This document shows positions 10,111-20,015 of a stretch of 64,000 nt of DNA, piece by piece. Source of the stretch: Collimonas sp. OK242. Lineage in GTDB: Bacteria; Pseudomonadota; Gammaproteobacteria; Burkholderiales; Burkholderiaceae_D. The notes beneath the pieces were generated by a model, which ran no database searches, was not told the origin of the DNA, and saw only the letters and a program-made list of their open reading frames with translations. The stretch spans positions 1 to 64,000 of the forward strand of contig NZ_FNOR01000008.1 of NCBI RefSeq assembly GCF_900107095.1, in the 5' to 3' direction. The position numbers were made by a program, and so were the translations under genes. The first letter of the stretch is position 1, and every line of letters starts with the position of its first letter.

Positions 10111-10180
10111 ACCAGCTGCCGGATGATTGATGTCTCATCCTGCAAGCTGGTAAATTATTGCGCCCGGCCTTACTGGGCGC
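10111..10180 (-). terminator. Two hairpins between fba and purC
   Basis: Read on the minus strand there is first a GCGCCC/GGGCGC hairpin (10160-10180) followed by AATAATTT, then a larger two-part stem ACCAGCT...AGCTGGT enclosing GGATGA/TCATCC (10111-10151) followed by TTTTC. Position between the fba stop and purC start suggests termination or attenuation of the glycolytic transcript before the purine operon. Confidence 0.6.
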
Positions 10181-10211
10181 TATTGCGGCATCTGTCGCTT
10201 ACTGCGATCTA

Positions 10212-11276
10212 TTACTGAACGATCTGCGCCAGCTCGCCCTTCTTGTATTTCTCTGCAATCTTTTCCAGCGAAACCGGCTTGATCTTGGCGGCCTGGCCTT
10301 CGCAGCCAAACGCCAGGAAACGGGCTTTCACCACTGCCTTGGCCGCTTCGCGCGCCGGCTTGAGGTAATCGCGCGGATCGAACTTGCTTGGATTCTCGAT
10401 CAGATAGCGGCGAATCGCGCCAGTCATTGCCAGGCGGATGTCGGTATCGATATTGATCTTGCGTACGCCGTGGCGTATCCCTTCCTGGATTTCTTCCACC
10501 GGCACGCCGTAGGTTTCTTTCATGTCGCCGCCGAACTCGCGGATTTCCGCCAGCAATTCCTGCGGCACCGATGACGAACCGTGCATCACCAGATGGGTGT
10601 TCGGAATGCGGGTGTGGATTTCCTTGATGCGTTCGATCGCCAGGATATCGCCGGTTGGCTTGCGCGAGAACTTGTAAGCGCCGTGCGAAGTACCGATCGC
10701 AATCGCCAGCGCATCGCACTGGGTCAGCTTGACGAAATCGGCAGCTTGCGAGACATCGGTCAACAACTGTTCACGCGTCATCTTGCCGTCGGCGCCATGG
10801 CCGTCTTCCTTGTCGCCCATCATGGTTTCCAGCGAACCGAGCACGCCCAGTTCTGCTTCCACGGTGACGCCGATCGCATGCGAGAACTCCACCACTTTGC
10901 GCGACACTTCCACGTTGTATTCGTAGCTGGCAACCGATTTGCCGTCTTCCATCAGCGAACCGTCCATCATCACCGAAGTGAAGCCGGACTTGATCGCCGC
11001 CATGCATACTGCGGGCGACTGGCCGTGATCCTGATGCATCACCACAGGGATGTGCGGGAAGGCTTCTACTGCCGCTTCAATCAAGTGCCGCAAAAACGCT
11101 TCACCGGCATATTTACGGGCGCCGGCCGAAGCCTGCATGATGACCGGCGCGCCGACTTCATCGGCCGCCTGCATGATGGCAGTAACTTGTTCCAGGTTGT
11201 TGACGTTGAAAGCAGGCAGGCCATAGCTATTTTCAGCTGCATGGTCCAGCAATTGACGCATGGATACGAGAGGCAT
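10212..11276 (-). CDS. fba: Class II fructose-bisphosphate aldolase
   Basis: 354 residues, of the Calvin-cycle subtype. Zinc and active-site motifs [11 protein letters not shown] (about 77-87), SVMMDGS and [12 protein letters not shown] (about 222-233) are intact. It cleaves fructose-1,6-bisphosphate to dihydroxyacetone phosphate and glyceraldehyde-3-phosphate with zinc. It follows pyk by 85 bp in the pgk-pyk-fba order common in Burkholderiales. Confidence 0.96.
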   Translation of the reverse strand: MPLVSMRQLLDHAAENSYGLPAFNVNNLEQVTAIMQAADEVGAPVIMQASAGARKYAGEAFLRHLIEAAVEAFPHIPVVMHQDHGQSPAVCMAAIKSGFTSVMMDGSLMEDGKSVASYEYNVEVSRKVVEFSHAIGVTVEAELGVLGSLETMMGDKEDGHGADGKMTREQLLTDVSQAADFVKLTQCDALAIAIGTSHGAYKFSRKPTGDILAIERIKEIHTRIPNTHLVMHGSSSVPQELLAEIREFGGDMKETYGVPVEEIQEGIRHGVRKINIDTDIRLAMTGAIRRYLIENPSKFDPRDYLKPAREAAKAVVKARFLAFGCEGQAAKIKPVSLEKIAEKYKKGELAQIVQ

Positions 11277-11361
11277 GTTGTACTCCGATAATAGAAACTT
11301 GTTGTGGAACAGCGTTCAAGCCGGGCATCGCTATTGCCGCGCCGATTCTGCTCCAACGAAA

Positions 11362-12801
11362 TCAATACTCGCCGATCTTCATGATCTTGAGCGCGTTGGT
11401 GCCGCCGATTTGTCCCATCGGCTCGCCCCACGTCACCACCACCAGATCGCCCAGCTGCACCACGCCCTTGGCCAGCAGCAAATTCTGCGCCGCTTGCAAC
11501 ACCGCTTCGCGGTCGTTCGATTTGTCCAGCTCGAAAGTCTGCACGTTACGGAACAAGGCAGCTTTGCGCTGGGTGGCGACGCTCGGGGTGAGGGCAAAAA
11601 TAGGGATATCGATGTTGTGGCGGCTCATCCAGAGTGCGGTAGAACCGGACTCGGTCAGCGCGGCAATCGCCTTGACGCGCAGATGGTGAGCGGTAAACAA
11701 AGCGCCGTAGGCAATCGACTGGTCGACGCGGGTGAAACGGACATTCAGGAAATCGGCGTCGAGCTTGCAGTCTTCCGACTTCTCGGCTTCCAGGCAAATC
11801 GCCGACATCGCTTCCACCGTCTCCACCGGATATTTGCCGGAAGCGGTTTCAGCGGAGGTCATCACGGCGTCGGTGCCATCCAGCACGGCGTTGGCGACGT
11901 CGGACACTTCGGCGCGGGTCGGCACCGCATTGACGATCATCGATTCCATCATCTGGGTCGCGGTGATCGCCAGTTTGTTGGACACGCGCGCCATCTTGAT
12001 CATGCGCTTTTGCAGTGCCGGCACAGCGGCATTGCCGACTTCCACCGCCAGGTCGCCGCGGGCAACCATGATGCCGTCGGAGGCGTCGAGAATTTCTTGC
12101 AATACCGGGATCGCTTCGGCCCGTTCGATCTTGGCGATCATCATCGGCTTGTGATCGTAGGCTTCGCCGGCCACATTGCATAATTGGCGCGCCATTTCCA
12201 TATCGGTAGCATTCTTCGGGAACGACACGGCAACGTAGTCGGCCTGAAAACTCATGGCGGTCTTGATGTCGTCCATGTCCTTGGAGGTCAGCGCCGGCGC
12301 CGTCAAGCCGCCGCCCTGCCGATTGATGCCCTTGTTGTTGGACAGTTCGCCGCCGATCTTGACGACGGTATGGATCTCATTGCCGAGGATTCTTTCGACG
12401 ACCAGCACGATCAGGCCATCGTTGAGCAACAATATGTCAGCCGGTTTCAGGTCGCGCGGCAAAGCCTTGTAATCGAGACCGACGCGGTCTTGGCCACCCA
12501 TGGCGCAATCGGCGTCGAGAATGAATTTTTCGCCATTCTTCAACTCGATCTTGCCTTGCTCGAACTTGCCGACCCGGATCTTCGGCCCCTGCAAATCGGC
12601 CATGATCGCGACTTGCTTGCCGCAGGCCGCAGCCACTTCACGCACCAGCTTGGCGCGATCGATATGGTCCTGCGCCTTGCCATGCGAAAAATTCAGACGC
12701 ACCACATCGACCCCGGCGACGAACATCCGCGCCAGTGTGTCGGCATCGCTGGATGCAGGTCCGATGGTGGCGACGATCTTGGTAGCTCTTTGCATGGACA
12801 A
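11362..12801 (-). CDS. pyk: Pyruvate kinase
   Basis: 479 residues. The N-terminus RATKIVATIGPASSD and LNFSHG, the active-site signature MIAKIERAEAIPVL (about 222-235), MVARGDLAVEVG (about 246-257) and ITATQMMESMI are typical of bacterial pyruvate kinase. It transfers phosphate from PEP to ADP. The C-terminal regulatory domain is complete. It lies 76 bp after pgk and is presumably co-transcribed with it. Confidence 0.96.
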   Translation of the reverse strand: MSMQRATKIVATIGPASSDADTLARMFVAGVDVVRLNFSHGKAQDHIDRAKLVREVAAACGKQVAIMADLQGPKIRVGKFEQGKIELKNGEKFILDADCAMGGQDRVGLDYKALPRDLKPADILLLNDGLIVLVVERILGNEIHTVVKIGGELSNNKGINRQGGGLTAPALTSKDMDDIKTAMSFQADYVAVSFPKNATDMEMARQLCNVAGEAYDHKPMMIAKIERAEAIPVLQEILDASDGIMVARGDLAVEVGNAAVPALQKRMIKMARVSNKLAITATQMMESMIVNAVPTRAEVSDVANAVLDGTDAVMTSAETASGKYPVETVEAMSAICLEAEKSEDCKLDADFLNVRFTRVDQSIAYGALFTAHHLRVKAIAALTESGSTALWMSRHNIDIPIFALTPSVATQRKAALFRNVQTFELDKSNDREAVLQAAQNLLLAKGVVQLGDLVVVTWGEPMGQIGGTNALKIMKIGEY

Positions 12802-12877
12802 CCTTTCAGTACATCATGAACAAACACCGGGATAGCTGGTCAGGACCAACCAGCTGTCCGATTTGCAGCTCAAAATA

Positions 12878-14068
12878 TTAAGCAGCGCGTTGCAATAAAA
12901 TCTCAACCGCCGGCAAGGTCTTGCCTTCCAAAAATTCCAGGAAAGCGCCGCCGCCAGTGGAGATATAACCGATCTTGTCGGTAATCTTGTATTTGGCGAT
13001 TGCCGCCAGCGTATCGCCGCCACCGGCAATCGAGAAGGCCTTGGAATTGGCGATCGCCAGCGCCAGGGTTTTGGTGCCTTCGCCGAACTGGTCGAATTCG
13101 AACACGCCGACCGGGCCATTCCAGACCACGGTGCCGGCCTGGCCGATTTGCGCTGCCAGCATCGCTGCAGTCTTGGGGCCGATGTCCAGGATCAGGTCAT
13201 CGTCAGCAACAGCGCCGACATCCTTGATCTGCGCCGCTGCGGTCGGCGAAAACTCCTTGGCGCACACCACATCCACCGGAATCGGCACCGAGGCGCCGCG
13301 TTTGGCCATCATCTCGATAATGGCTTTGGCTTCTGCAAGCAGATCCGGTTCCGCCAACGATTTGCCGATTTTCAAGCCGCTTGCCAGCAAGAAAGTATTG
13401 GCGATGCCGCCGCCGACGATCAGATTATCGACCTTGTCGGCCAGCGCTTTCAATATGGTCAGCTTGCTCGACACTTTCGAGCCGGCGACGATCGCCACCA
13501 GCGGCCGCGCCGGCTGGTTCAGGGCTTTGCCCAAAGCATCCAGTTCAGCCGCCAGCAAAGGACCGGCACAGGCAAGCGGCGCAAATTTGGCGATGCCGTG
13601 GGTAGTGGCTTCGGCCCGGTGAGCGGTACCGAAAGCGTCGTTGACGTAAATATCGCAGAGCTTGGCGATCTTTTGCGCCAGCTCGTCGCTATTCTTTTTC
13701 TCGCCCTTGTTGACGCGGCAATTTTCCAGCAACACCACCTGGCCCGGCGCCACTTCCACGCCGTCCACCCAGTTTTGGCGCAGCTCAACCGGCTGGCCCA
13801 GCAATTCCGCCAGGCGCTTGGCGATAGGCGCCAGCGAATCTTCCGGCTTGAATTCGCCTTCGGTCGGACGTCCCAGGTGCGAAGTCACCATCACCGCCGC
13901 GCCCGCATCGAGTGCCTGGCGAATCGCCGGCACCGAAGCGCGCACGCGCGTATCTTCAGTAATATTGCCCGCCGCGTCTTGCGGTACATTAAGGTCGGCA
14001 CGGATAAACACGCGCTTGCCTTGCAGCTGGTGTTGTGCGATCAAGTCGCTTAGTCGATTGAATTTCAT
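12878..14068 (-). CDS. pgk: Phosphoglycerate kinase
   Basis: 396 residues, normal length. Motifs: [11 protein letters not shown] (about 21-31), [33 protein letters not shown] and [12 protein letters not shown] in the C-terminal nucleotide domain. The enzyme interconverts 1,3-bisphosphoglycerate + ADP with 3-phosphoglycerate + ATP. It is the first gene of the glycolytic run and is transcribed divergently from ilvE, with 243 bp between the starts. Confidence 0.97.
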   Translation of the reverse strand: MKFNRLSDLIAQHQLQGKRVFIRADLNVPQDAAGNITEDTRVRASVPAIRQALDAGAAVMVTSHLGRPTEGEFKPEDSLAPIAKRLAELLGQPVELRQNWVDGVEVAPGQVVLLENCRVNKGEKKNSDELAQKIAKLCDIYVNDAFGTAHRAEATTHGIAKFAPLACAGPLLAAELDALGKALNQPARPLVAIVAGSKVSSKLTILKALADKVDNLIVGGGIANTFLLASGLKIGKSLAEPDLLAEAKAIIEMMAKRGASVPIPVDVVCAKEFSPTAAAQIKDVGAVADDDLILDIGPKTAAMLAAQIGQAGTVVWNGPVGVFEFDQFGEGTKTLALAIANSKAFSIAGGGDTLAAIAKYKITDKIGYISTGGGAFLEFLEGKTLPAVEILLQRAA

Positions 14069-14244
14069 GTCGATCAGACAATACTAGTGAGGAAAAGCCG
14101 CTATTTTACTCCAGCAGCCTCTGTCAAAACACGGTTTTGCGCACATAGCGGCTCTCAAAAGAGACAGGTCGAGACCAATATTCTACAGAGTAAGCCTGAT
14201 CGAATCCGTTAAAATGTCAATTTACACACCTTAAAACCTAGCTG

Positions 14245-14272
14245 CGTCATGCCCGTGTTCGCGAGGATGACG
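14245..14272. repeat. REP-like palindrome in the pgk/ilvE divergent region
   Basis: CGTCAT...ATGACG arms (14245-14250 and 14267-14272) enclose a core related to the CGTCATCCCCGCGAACGCGGG element seen again at 21673. It lies just upstream of ilvE, and the longest open frame of ilvE reads through it, which argues for the downstream ATG start. Confidence 0.55.
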
Positions 14273-14311
14273 GGGTTTTGCAACCTCTTATATAAAACGG
14301 GAGATTTGAAC

Positions 14312-15238
14312 ATGTCCATGGACGACCGCGACGGCAAGATTTGGAAAGACGGCAAACTGATAGACTGGCGCGACGCCAATATCCATGTCCTGACGCATTC
14401 GCTGCACTACGGCATGGCGGTTTTCGAAGGTGTGCGCGCCTATAAGACAGACCAAGGCCCGGCGATTTTCCGCCTGAAGGAACACACCCAGCGCCTGCTG
14501 AACTCGGCCAAGATTTTCCAGATGCAGGTGCCTTACGACCTGCAAACCCTGATCGATGCGCAAATCGAAGTGGTGCGCGAAAACAAGCTGGAATCCTGCT
14601 ATATGCGGCCGCTGGTCTGGATCGGTTCGGAAAAACTCGGTATTGCCGCCAAAGGCAACACCATCCACGTCGCGATTGCCGCCTGGCCTTGGGGCGCCTA
14701 TCTGGGCGAAGACGGGCTGGCCAAGGGGATACGCGTCAAGACGTCTTCATTCAGCCGCCACCACGTCAACGTATCGCTGGTGCGCGCCAAAGCCAGCGGT
14801 TATTACATCAACTCGATCCTGGCTAACCAGGAAGCACTGACCGACGGCTACGACGAGGCTTTGCTGCTGGATACCGACGGCTACGTCTCGGAAGGTTCCG
14901 GCGAAAACGTGTTTATCGTCAGGAACGGCAAGATCTATACGCCGGACCTGGCTTCCTGCCTGGACGGCATCACCCGCGATGCGGTGCTGACCATGGCGCG
15001 CGACAGCGGCATCGAAGTCGTCGAGAAACGCATCACCCGCGACGAAGTGTATTGCAGCGATGAAGCCTTTTTTACCGGCACCGCCGCAGAAATCACGCCG
15101 ATCCGCGAACTCGACAATCGCACCATAGGCGAAGGCAAGCGCGGCCCCATCACGGAAAAACTGCAGTCGATGTTTTTCGATGTGGTGGCAGGCAAGTCCG
15201 CCAAATATCAACACTGGCTTACCGTGGTTGGGAAATAA
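14312..15238 (+). CDS. ilvE: Branched-chain amino acid aminotransferase
   Basis: 308 residues from the ATG at 14312, which is preceded by ACGGGAGA; an in-frame start at 14249 would put the ribosome inside a repeat. Fold type IV PLP enzyme: early HYGMAVFEGVRAY, the lysine that binds PLP in the RAKASGYYINS segment, and the C-terminal FFTGTAAEITPI. It transaminates leucine, isoleucine and valine with 2-oxoglutarate. A CHCC zinc-finger gene follows after 53 bp, a common arrangement in Burkholderiales. Confidence 0.95.
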   Translation: MSMDDRDGKIWKDGKLIDWRDANIHVLTHSLHYGMAVFEGVRAYKTDQGPAIFRLKEHTQRLLNSAKIFQMQVPYDLQTLIDAQIEVVRENKLESCYMRPLVWIGSEKLGIAAKGNTIHVAIAAWPWGAYLGEDGLAKGIRVKTSSFSRHHVNVSLVRAKASGYYINSILANQEALTDGYDEALLLDTDGYVSEGSGENVFIVRNGKIYTPDLASCLDGITRDAVLTMARDSGIEVVEKRITRDEVYCSDEAFFTGTAAEITPIRELDNRTIGEGKRGPITEKLQSMFFDVVAGKSAKYQHWLTVVGK

Positions 15239-15291
15239 GCCGGCTAGCCAGCGTCAACAATAAGTAATTACAGGTAAATTTGGAGAAGCAA

Positions 15292-15504
15292 ATGAATACA
15301 GCAGCAAATGCAACAAAGACGACTCAAACCCCGGTTGAACTCGACGGCAAGGATTTGCCGGCGCATTGCCCCAACCCGCTGATGCCGGTCTGGTCTTCGC
15401 ATCCCCGCGTGTTCCTGAATCTCGACAGCAGCGGCAGCGCCAAATGCCCTTACTGCGGCACGCAATACCGGTTGAAACCGGGCGCCGTGGTCAAAGGACA
15501 TTGA
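15292..15504 (+). CDS. CHCC zinc-finger domain small protein
   Basis: 70 residues from the ATG at 15292, positioned after GGAGAAG; an upstream TTG would place the ribosome site inside the gene. The zf-CHCC pattern is visible: a Cys in AHCPNP, a His in SSHPRVF and a CPYCGTQY pair, the same arrangement as mitochondrial complex I subunit NDUFS6. A zinc-binding role follows from this; the bacterial function is unknown. It is followed by a strong terminator, so ilvE and this gene form a two-gene unit. Confidence 0.85.
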   Translation: MNTAANATKTTQTPVELDGKDLPAHCPNPLMPVWSSHPRVFLNLDSSGSAKCPYCGTQYRLKPGAVVKGH

Positions 15505-15521
15505 TCGAAATGATCGAAACC

Positions 15522-15545
15522 AAAGGGAGCTCAGCTCCCTTTTTT
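15522..15545 (+). terminator. Rho-independent terminator after ilvE-zinc finger
   Basis: AAAGGGAGC and GCTCCCTTT form a perfect 9-bp stem with a TCA loop, and the stem runs into six Ts (15540-15545). It lies 18 bases after the zinc-finger stop codon. Confidence 0.92.
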
Positions 15546-15599
15546 GATGACGGAAAAGCATTGCGATAGCCGATCACACTGTTTGAACACGGAGCCCAT

Positions 15600-16031
15600 A
15601 TGCCACATGCCAAATTCATGCACGGTTCAGCCGAAGAAACCGAGACCGCTTTTTACGACGCCATGAGCCGGGCCGATATCGAAGCGATGATGACGCTATG
15701 GGCCGATGACGACGAAATCGTCTGCATCCATCCGAATGCGCCCAGGCTGCACGGACATGCGGCGATCCGGGCAGCCTTCGAAAGCTTGTTCGAACGCGGT
15801 GGCGTGCATATCCGTGCGCGCCAGCTGCATGTGACGCATAATCTGTCGACCAGCATTCATAACCTGGTGGAAGAGCTGCACCAGGCCAGCGACGCCGATC
15901 GCGACATGCATATCCTGGCGACCAATATCTATATGAAGACGCCGCGCGGCTGGCGCATCGTGCTGCATCACGCCTCGGTGGCACCGGGCGCAGCACCGGA
16001 AGAAGCCGTATCCAGCACCACCTTGCATTGA
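15600..16031 (+). CDS. SnoaL/NTF2-like fold protein
   Basis: 143 residues with the cone-shaped NTF2/SnoaL pattern: ETAFYDAMSRADIEAMMTLW at the start, then HPNAPRLHGHAAIRAAFESL and a C-terminal WRIVLHHASVAP. Close to the YybH/ketosteroid-isomerase-like group annotated as nuclear transport factor 2 family. Substrate unknown. It starts a short plus-strand run with the YheT-like hydrolase 32 bp downstream. Confidence 0.8.
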   Translation: MPHAKFMHGSAEETETAFYDAMSRADIEAMMTLWADDDEIVCIHPNAPRLHGHAAIRAAFESLFERGGVHIRARQLHVTHNLSTSIHNLVEELHQASDADRDMHILATNIYMKTPRGWRIVLHHASVAPGAAPEEAVSSTTLH

Positions 16032-16063
16032 ACAGATTGAACCGATCCAACACAGAAGATAGT

Positions 16064-17035
16064 ATGCCTGCTCTCGTTTCACCCAGTTCCTACCCTGCGC
16101 CGCTATGGCTGCCCGGCGGCCATCTGCAAACCATTTATCCCGCCACCTGCATCAGCAAACCGGCGGTCGCCTACAGACGCGAACGCTGGGATACGCCGGA
16201 CGGCGATTTCATCGACATCGATTTTGTCGACGGCCAGCCGGGCCAGCCGCTGGTGGTGCTGTTTCACGGCTTGGAAGGCTCTTCCGGCAGCCACTACAGC
16301 CGCGCGCTGATGGCGCAACTGGCAACGCTCGGCTGGTCGGGGGCGGTACCGCATTTCCGCGGCTGTTCCGGCGAAATCAACCAGGCGCCGCGCTTCTACC
16401 ACTCCGGCGACGCTGAAGAAGTCGACTGGATATTGCGCCGCCTGCTTGCCGCCCGCGCCACCAGACAATTCGGCAAATTCTATGCGACCGGCGTTTCGCT
16501 CGGCGGCAACGCGCTGCTGCGCTGGCTCGGCGAATCCCAGCACCGGGCAGAAATCGTCGACGCCGCCTGCGCCATTTCCGCGCCGCTGGATCTGGCCGGC
16601 GGCGGCGCCGCCTTGTCGCATGGCTTCAACATGGTCTACACCCGCTCGTTTCTGCGCACGATGAAAAGCAAGTCGCTCGACAAGTTACAGCAATTCCCGC
16701 GCCTGTTCGATCGCGAAAAAATGCTGAACGCGCGCGACCTGTACGAGTTCGACAACATCGTCACCGCGCCCCTGCATGGTTTCCGCGACACCGACGATTA
16801 CTGGCATCGCGCCAGCGCCAAGCTGGTGATCAACGACATCACCGTGCCGACGCTGGTGCTCAACGCCCGCAACGACCCGTTCCTGCCGCCGCAGCACTTG
16901 CCGCCCAAGGCAGCCGCCAGCGTCACCCTCGAGTATCCTGAGCAAGGCGGTCACGTAGGATTCGCCGTCGGCGGCCCGCCCGGCCGCCTCGATTGGCTGC
17001 CGCAGCGCATGCTGCGTTTTTTACAGGATAACTAG
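16064..17035 (+). CDS. YheT-type alpha/beta hydrolase
   Basis: 323 residues from the ATG at 16064; an in-frame TTG at 16028 overlaps the preceding stop codon region and is less likely. The N-terminal LWLPGGHLQTIYPA is the hallmark of the YheT/UPF0017 (EMB8, ABHD1/3) group; the nucleophile elbow is GVSLGGNALL and the catalytic His lies in YPEQGGHVGF near the C-terminus. Likely a serine esterase or lipase. The next gene starts one base after its stop codon, implying co-translation. Confidence 0.87.
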   Translation: MPALVSPSSYPAPLWLPGGHLQTIYPATCISKPAVAYRRERWDTPDGDFIDIDFVDGQPGQPLVVLFHGLEGSSGSHYSRALMAQLATLGWSGAVPHFRGCSGEINQAPRFYHSGDAEEVDWILRRLLAARATRQFGKFYATGVSLGGNALLRWLGESQHRAEIVDAACAISAPLDLAGGGAALSHGFNMVYTRSFLRTMKSKSLDKLQQFPRLFDREKMLNARDLYEFDNIVTAPLHGFRDTDDYWHRASAKLVINDITVPTLVLNARNDPFLPPQHLPPKAAASVTLEYPEQGGHVGFAVGGPPGRLDWLPQRMLRFLQDN

Positions 17036-17036
17036 A

Positions 17037-17636
17037 ATGGATCAAGTCGTCGCCCAAGCCATGCAGAAATGGCCCAACGTCCCCCATTGCTACGGCTGGC
17101 TGGGACTGGACGCGCGCGGCGCCTGGCGCATGCGCGATGAACAGACGCAGCGCCAGAACCTGCCCGGCGACAAGATCATGCACACGGCGCTGGCCGGTTT
17201 CATCAACCGCAATTACGGCGCGGACGAACACGGCTGCTGGTACTTCCAGAACGGCCCGCAACGCGTCTACGTCGACCTGGAGCTGACACCCTACATCGCC
17301 CATACCGATCCGGTTCAAGGTTTTGTCCTGCAAACCGGCGAGCCGATGACGGCAATCGATGCCGTCATGCTGACCGAACAAGGCCGGCTGCTGCTGATCG
17401 CCCCAGGCCAGGTAGCCGCAATCGACGATCGCGACCTGGCGCAATGCCTGACCGACCTACGCATGGATGGAGAAATCGCCAGCGATGAAGCACTACTAGA
17501 ATGGATGGCAAATCCATCAAAGAGTCAAATCCTGACATGGCAAAAATCAGGGTTGCTATTAACTGTCTCACATATCGCCACAGAAAATGTCGCAACCCAT
17601 TTCGGTTTTGTACAAAAACCGGCCAAGCATAGTTAA
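17037..17636 (+). CDS. Conserved Burkholderiales protein of unknown function (DUF2946/2944-like)
   Basis: 199 residues beginning DQVVAQAMQKWPNVPHCYGWLGLDARG, a conserved N-terminus that I associate with a domain-of-unknown-function family restricted to Proteobacteria and usually paired with the YheT hydrolase gene. No signal peptide or membrane span. The last 40 or so residues have lower GC coding and end inside a perfect palindrome (17633-17695), so the natural C-terminus may have been altered by insertion of that element. The exact DUF number is uncertain. Confidence 0.7.
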   Translation: MDQVVAQAMQKWPNVPHCYGWLGLDARGAWRMRDEQTQRQNLPGDKIMHTALAGFINRNYGADEHGCWYFQNGPQRVYVDLELTPYIAHTDPVQGFVLQTGEPMTAIDAVMLTEQGRLLLIAPGQVAAIDDRDLAQCLTDLRMDGEIASDEALLEWMANPSKSQILTWQKSGLLLTVSHIATENVATHFGFVQKPAKHS

Positions 17637-17695
17637 ATAGGGTCAGAGTCAACTTTCGCAGGTTTATCGCGAAACTTGACTCTGACCCTATTTAA
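17633..17695. repeat. GGGTCAGAGT palindromic element, copy 1
   Basis: Perfect 20-base inverted arms at 17633-17652 and 17676-17695 beginning TTAAATAGGGTCAGAGTCAA, with inner TTTCGC/GCGAAA pairing. The stop codon of the preceding gene lies within the left arm. A second element with the same GGGTCAGAGT head lies at 48779-48834. Such palindromes are widespread in proteobacterial genomes and are of the kind mobilised by REP-associated transposases; no such transposase is in this window. Confidence 0.8.
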
Positions 17696-17725
17696 CGGAC
17701 CACGGAGTAAAGACTTCAGCAATAG

Positions 17726-19231
17726 TCACCGCTCCTTAGAAGCCTTCAACTCCTCCTTCCACCGCTCCTGCAACTCCCTCTCCCGCGCATCAATCATGGA
17801 CTGATCATAAAACCCGGCATCCTTAGAATCGCGCGCAATCCGCAACTGATCCAAGGCCGCCGGCACACTCCCCGTCAACACATAAGACTCCGCCAAAGCC
17901 ATATGCTGCAACGCCCGCTTCCCCTGCGCCGAATAAGCCTTAGCCAGCAAATCCTGCACATCCGCGTCCTGCCGGTATAGCTGCGCCTGCTCACGCAGAT
18001 ATTTGGTAGCCTCGTCCAGACGCTTGGCAGCAAGCAGCACCCGGGCATACTGATGCGCCAACCCGCGCGACAAGGGATATTGCAGCTGCGCCTGCTGCAC
18101 CAGCTTCAAGGCCTCGGCTTCGCGATTAGTGGCCAGCATGATCTCCACGCCGAGATCCGTCAGCACCAGGCTCTGCTTCGCCGGCAATGCCGCCGCCACC
18201 GCCTGCTGCAGCAAATCCTTAGCCTTGTCATAAGTCCCCCGCCTGAACGCCAGGAAAGCCATGCCATATTTAGCCGCAACGATTTGCTGCTTGGTATTTT
18301 GCAGCAGCTGCGTATCAAACACGATCTGCGCATCGCGCCGGCCCTGCTCGGTATCATCCTGCAACACCCGCACGCGCGCGCGTATCAACTGGAAATCCAG
18401 GCTATCGGCGCGCTGCCGATAACGCTGCTCACGAATCCGCGCCTCGATGTCGGCAATCCGCTCGGTAGTCAGCGGATGCGTCAGCAGATACGGCGGCACC
18501 ACATCCGAATAATTGCGGGAGGCCGTTTGCATGCGCCCGAAAAACGCCACCATGCCGCTGGTGTCAAAACCGCCCGCATCCAGAATCGACAAGCCGATAC
18601 GATCCGCCTCGCGCTCGGCATCACGGCTGAAATTCAGCTGCCTCTGCATCGCCAGGCCAGTGCCGCCCATCATCACCGCCGCGCCGGCATCGCCGCTGCC
18701 GCGCATCGCCAACACCCCCAGCAGCATGGAAGCCAGCGCAATCATCGAATCCTGCTTCTGGCTGCCCACCATGCGCGCGATATGCCGCTGCGCCACGTGG
18801 CCGATTTCATGCGCCAGCACCGAAGCCAGTTCCGATTCGCTCTGCGCCGCCAGCAGCAAACCGGAATGCACGCCGATGAAGCCGCCCGGCAAGGCAAACG
18901 CATTCAAGACCGGATCGCGCACCGCAAAGAAGAAAAAATCGAAGCCCGCCTCGCCCCGTACTTCCGGCCGCGCTGCAACCAGGGTCCAGCCGAAGTTGTT
19001 CAGGTATTCCAGCAGCGGGGCATCGTTCATGTAATCGGGATCGCGCCGGATATCGTGCATGATTTCTTCGCCGAGCTTGCGTTCCATGATTGGCGACAGC
19101 GATTCGCGCGAAGTATCGCCCAGGGTCGGCAGGTTTTGTACCGCAAATACCGGCGCCATCGGCAATGCGCAGCAGGCGCCGATGAGCGCAGCAAGCAGCA
19201 AGCGTCGTGGGGATGGCGATAATCGATTCAT
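17726..19231 (-). CDS. bepA: M48 family metalloprotease with TPR domain (BepA-like)
   Basis: 501 residues. A Sec signal peptide ends near VFAVQNL (about 28-32). The zinc-protease motif LAHEIGHVAQRHIARM sits at about 139-154 with a further Glu in RDAEREADRIGL. The C-terminal half is tetratricopeptide-like helical repeats. BepA (YfgC) is a periplasmic protease/chaperone that monitors assembly of outer-membrane proteins such as LptD. The gene is monocistronic, divergent from moaC. Gene symbol is by family resemblance. Confidence 0.87.
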   Translation of the reverse strand: MNRLSPSPRRLLLAALIGACCALPMAPVFAVQNLPTLGDTSRESLSPIMERKLGEEIMHDIRRDPDYMNDAPLLEYLNNFGWTLVAARPEVRGEAGFDFFFFAVRDPVLNAFALPGGFIGVHSGLLLAAQSESELASVLAHEIGHVAQRHIARMVGSQKQDSMIALASMLLGVLAMRGSGDAGAAVMMGGTGLAMQRQLNFSRDAEREADRIGLSILDAGGFDTSGMVAFFGRMQTASRNYSDVVPPYLLTHPLTTERIADIEARIREQRYRQRADSLDFQLIRARVRVLQDDTEQGRRDAQIVFDTQLLQNTKQQIVAAKYGMAFLAFRRGTYDKAKDLLQQAVAAALPAKQSLVLTDLGVEIMLATNREAEALKLVQQAQLQYPLSRGLAHQYARVLLAAKRLDEATKYLREQAQLYRQDADVQDLLAKAYSAQGKRALQHMALAESYVLTGSVPAALDQLRIARDSKDAGFYDQSMIDARERELQERWKEELKASKER

Positions 19232-19363
19232 TGAATACTGGATGGTGTCAAAATCACGATGCTATGATACTAACAGAGGACAATTGTTCCACCTTCAGCA
19301 TGCGGTGACAGCCCAGAAAAACTCAATTAATGATCCGCTGCATCATCTAAAGAAAATATCATC

Positions 19364-19861
19364 ATGACCGACAAAATTCCGGCAAGCGCCAAACTGACCC
19401 ACTTCGACCAGACCGGCCAGGCCCACATGGTCGACGTCGGCGGCAAAAACGATACCCACCGCATCGCAGTCGCCAGCGGCTGCATCCGCATGAAGGCCGA
19501 GACCTTGGCGCTGATCCAGTCCGGCTCGGCGAAAAAAGGCGACGTGCTAGGCATCGCCCGCATCGCCGCCATCATGGCCACCAAACGCACCAGCGATTTG
19601 ATTCCGCTGTGCCATCCGCTGGCGTTGACGCGGGTTACGGTTGATTTCAGTATTGATGAAAGCGAAGCCAGCATCAGTTGCACCGCACAAGCGGAAACAG
19701 TGGGCAAGACCGGGGTGGAGATGGAAGCGTTGACGGCAGTCCAGATCGGCTTGTTGACGATCTACGACATGTGCAAGGCGGTGGATCGGGGGATGGTGAT
19801 TACCGATGTGCGAGTGATGGAAAAGCATGGCGGAAAATCAGGAGATTGGGTGATAGAGTAA
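19364..19861 (+). CDS. moaC: Cyclic pyranopterin monophosphate synthase
   Basis: 165 residues. Conserved [14 protein letters not shown] (about 21-34) and [16 protein letters not shown] (about 70-85) carry the active-site residues of MoaC, and [20 protein letters not shown] follows. It converts 3',8-cH2GTP to cyclic pyranopterin monophosphate in molybdopterin synthesis. No other moa genes are near, and no Moco riboswitch was recognised in the 132-bp upstream region. Confidence 0.96.
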   Translation: MTDKIPASAKLTHFDQTGQAHMVDVGGKNDTHRIAVASGCIRMKAETLALIQSGSAKKGDVLGIARIAAIMATKRTSDLIPLCHPLALTRVTVDFSIDESEASISCTAQAETVGKTGVEMEALTAVQIGLLTIYDMCKAVDRGMVITDVRVMEKHGGKSGDWVIE

Positions 19862-20015
19862 GACCACGCAACAATCACAAACACGGGCAACTACAGTGCG
19901 CAGAAAATTTCTACCATGTATTGATCGCAATTAACTCCAACGCTGCATCAGCAGCAACCGCAATTGGAAACTCTGCATTACGGCAATGCCGATGAGCACG
20001 GGGTAGGACGCATAA

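Noticed and set aside
18053-19222. 389-codon open frame antisense to the M48 protease
   Set aside because: Rich in Arg, Gln and His, no domain, fully covered by a well-supported gene on the other strand.
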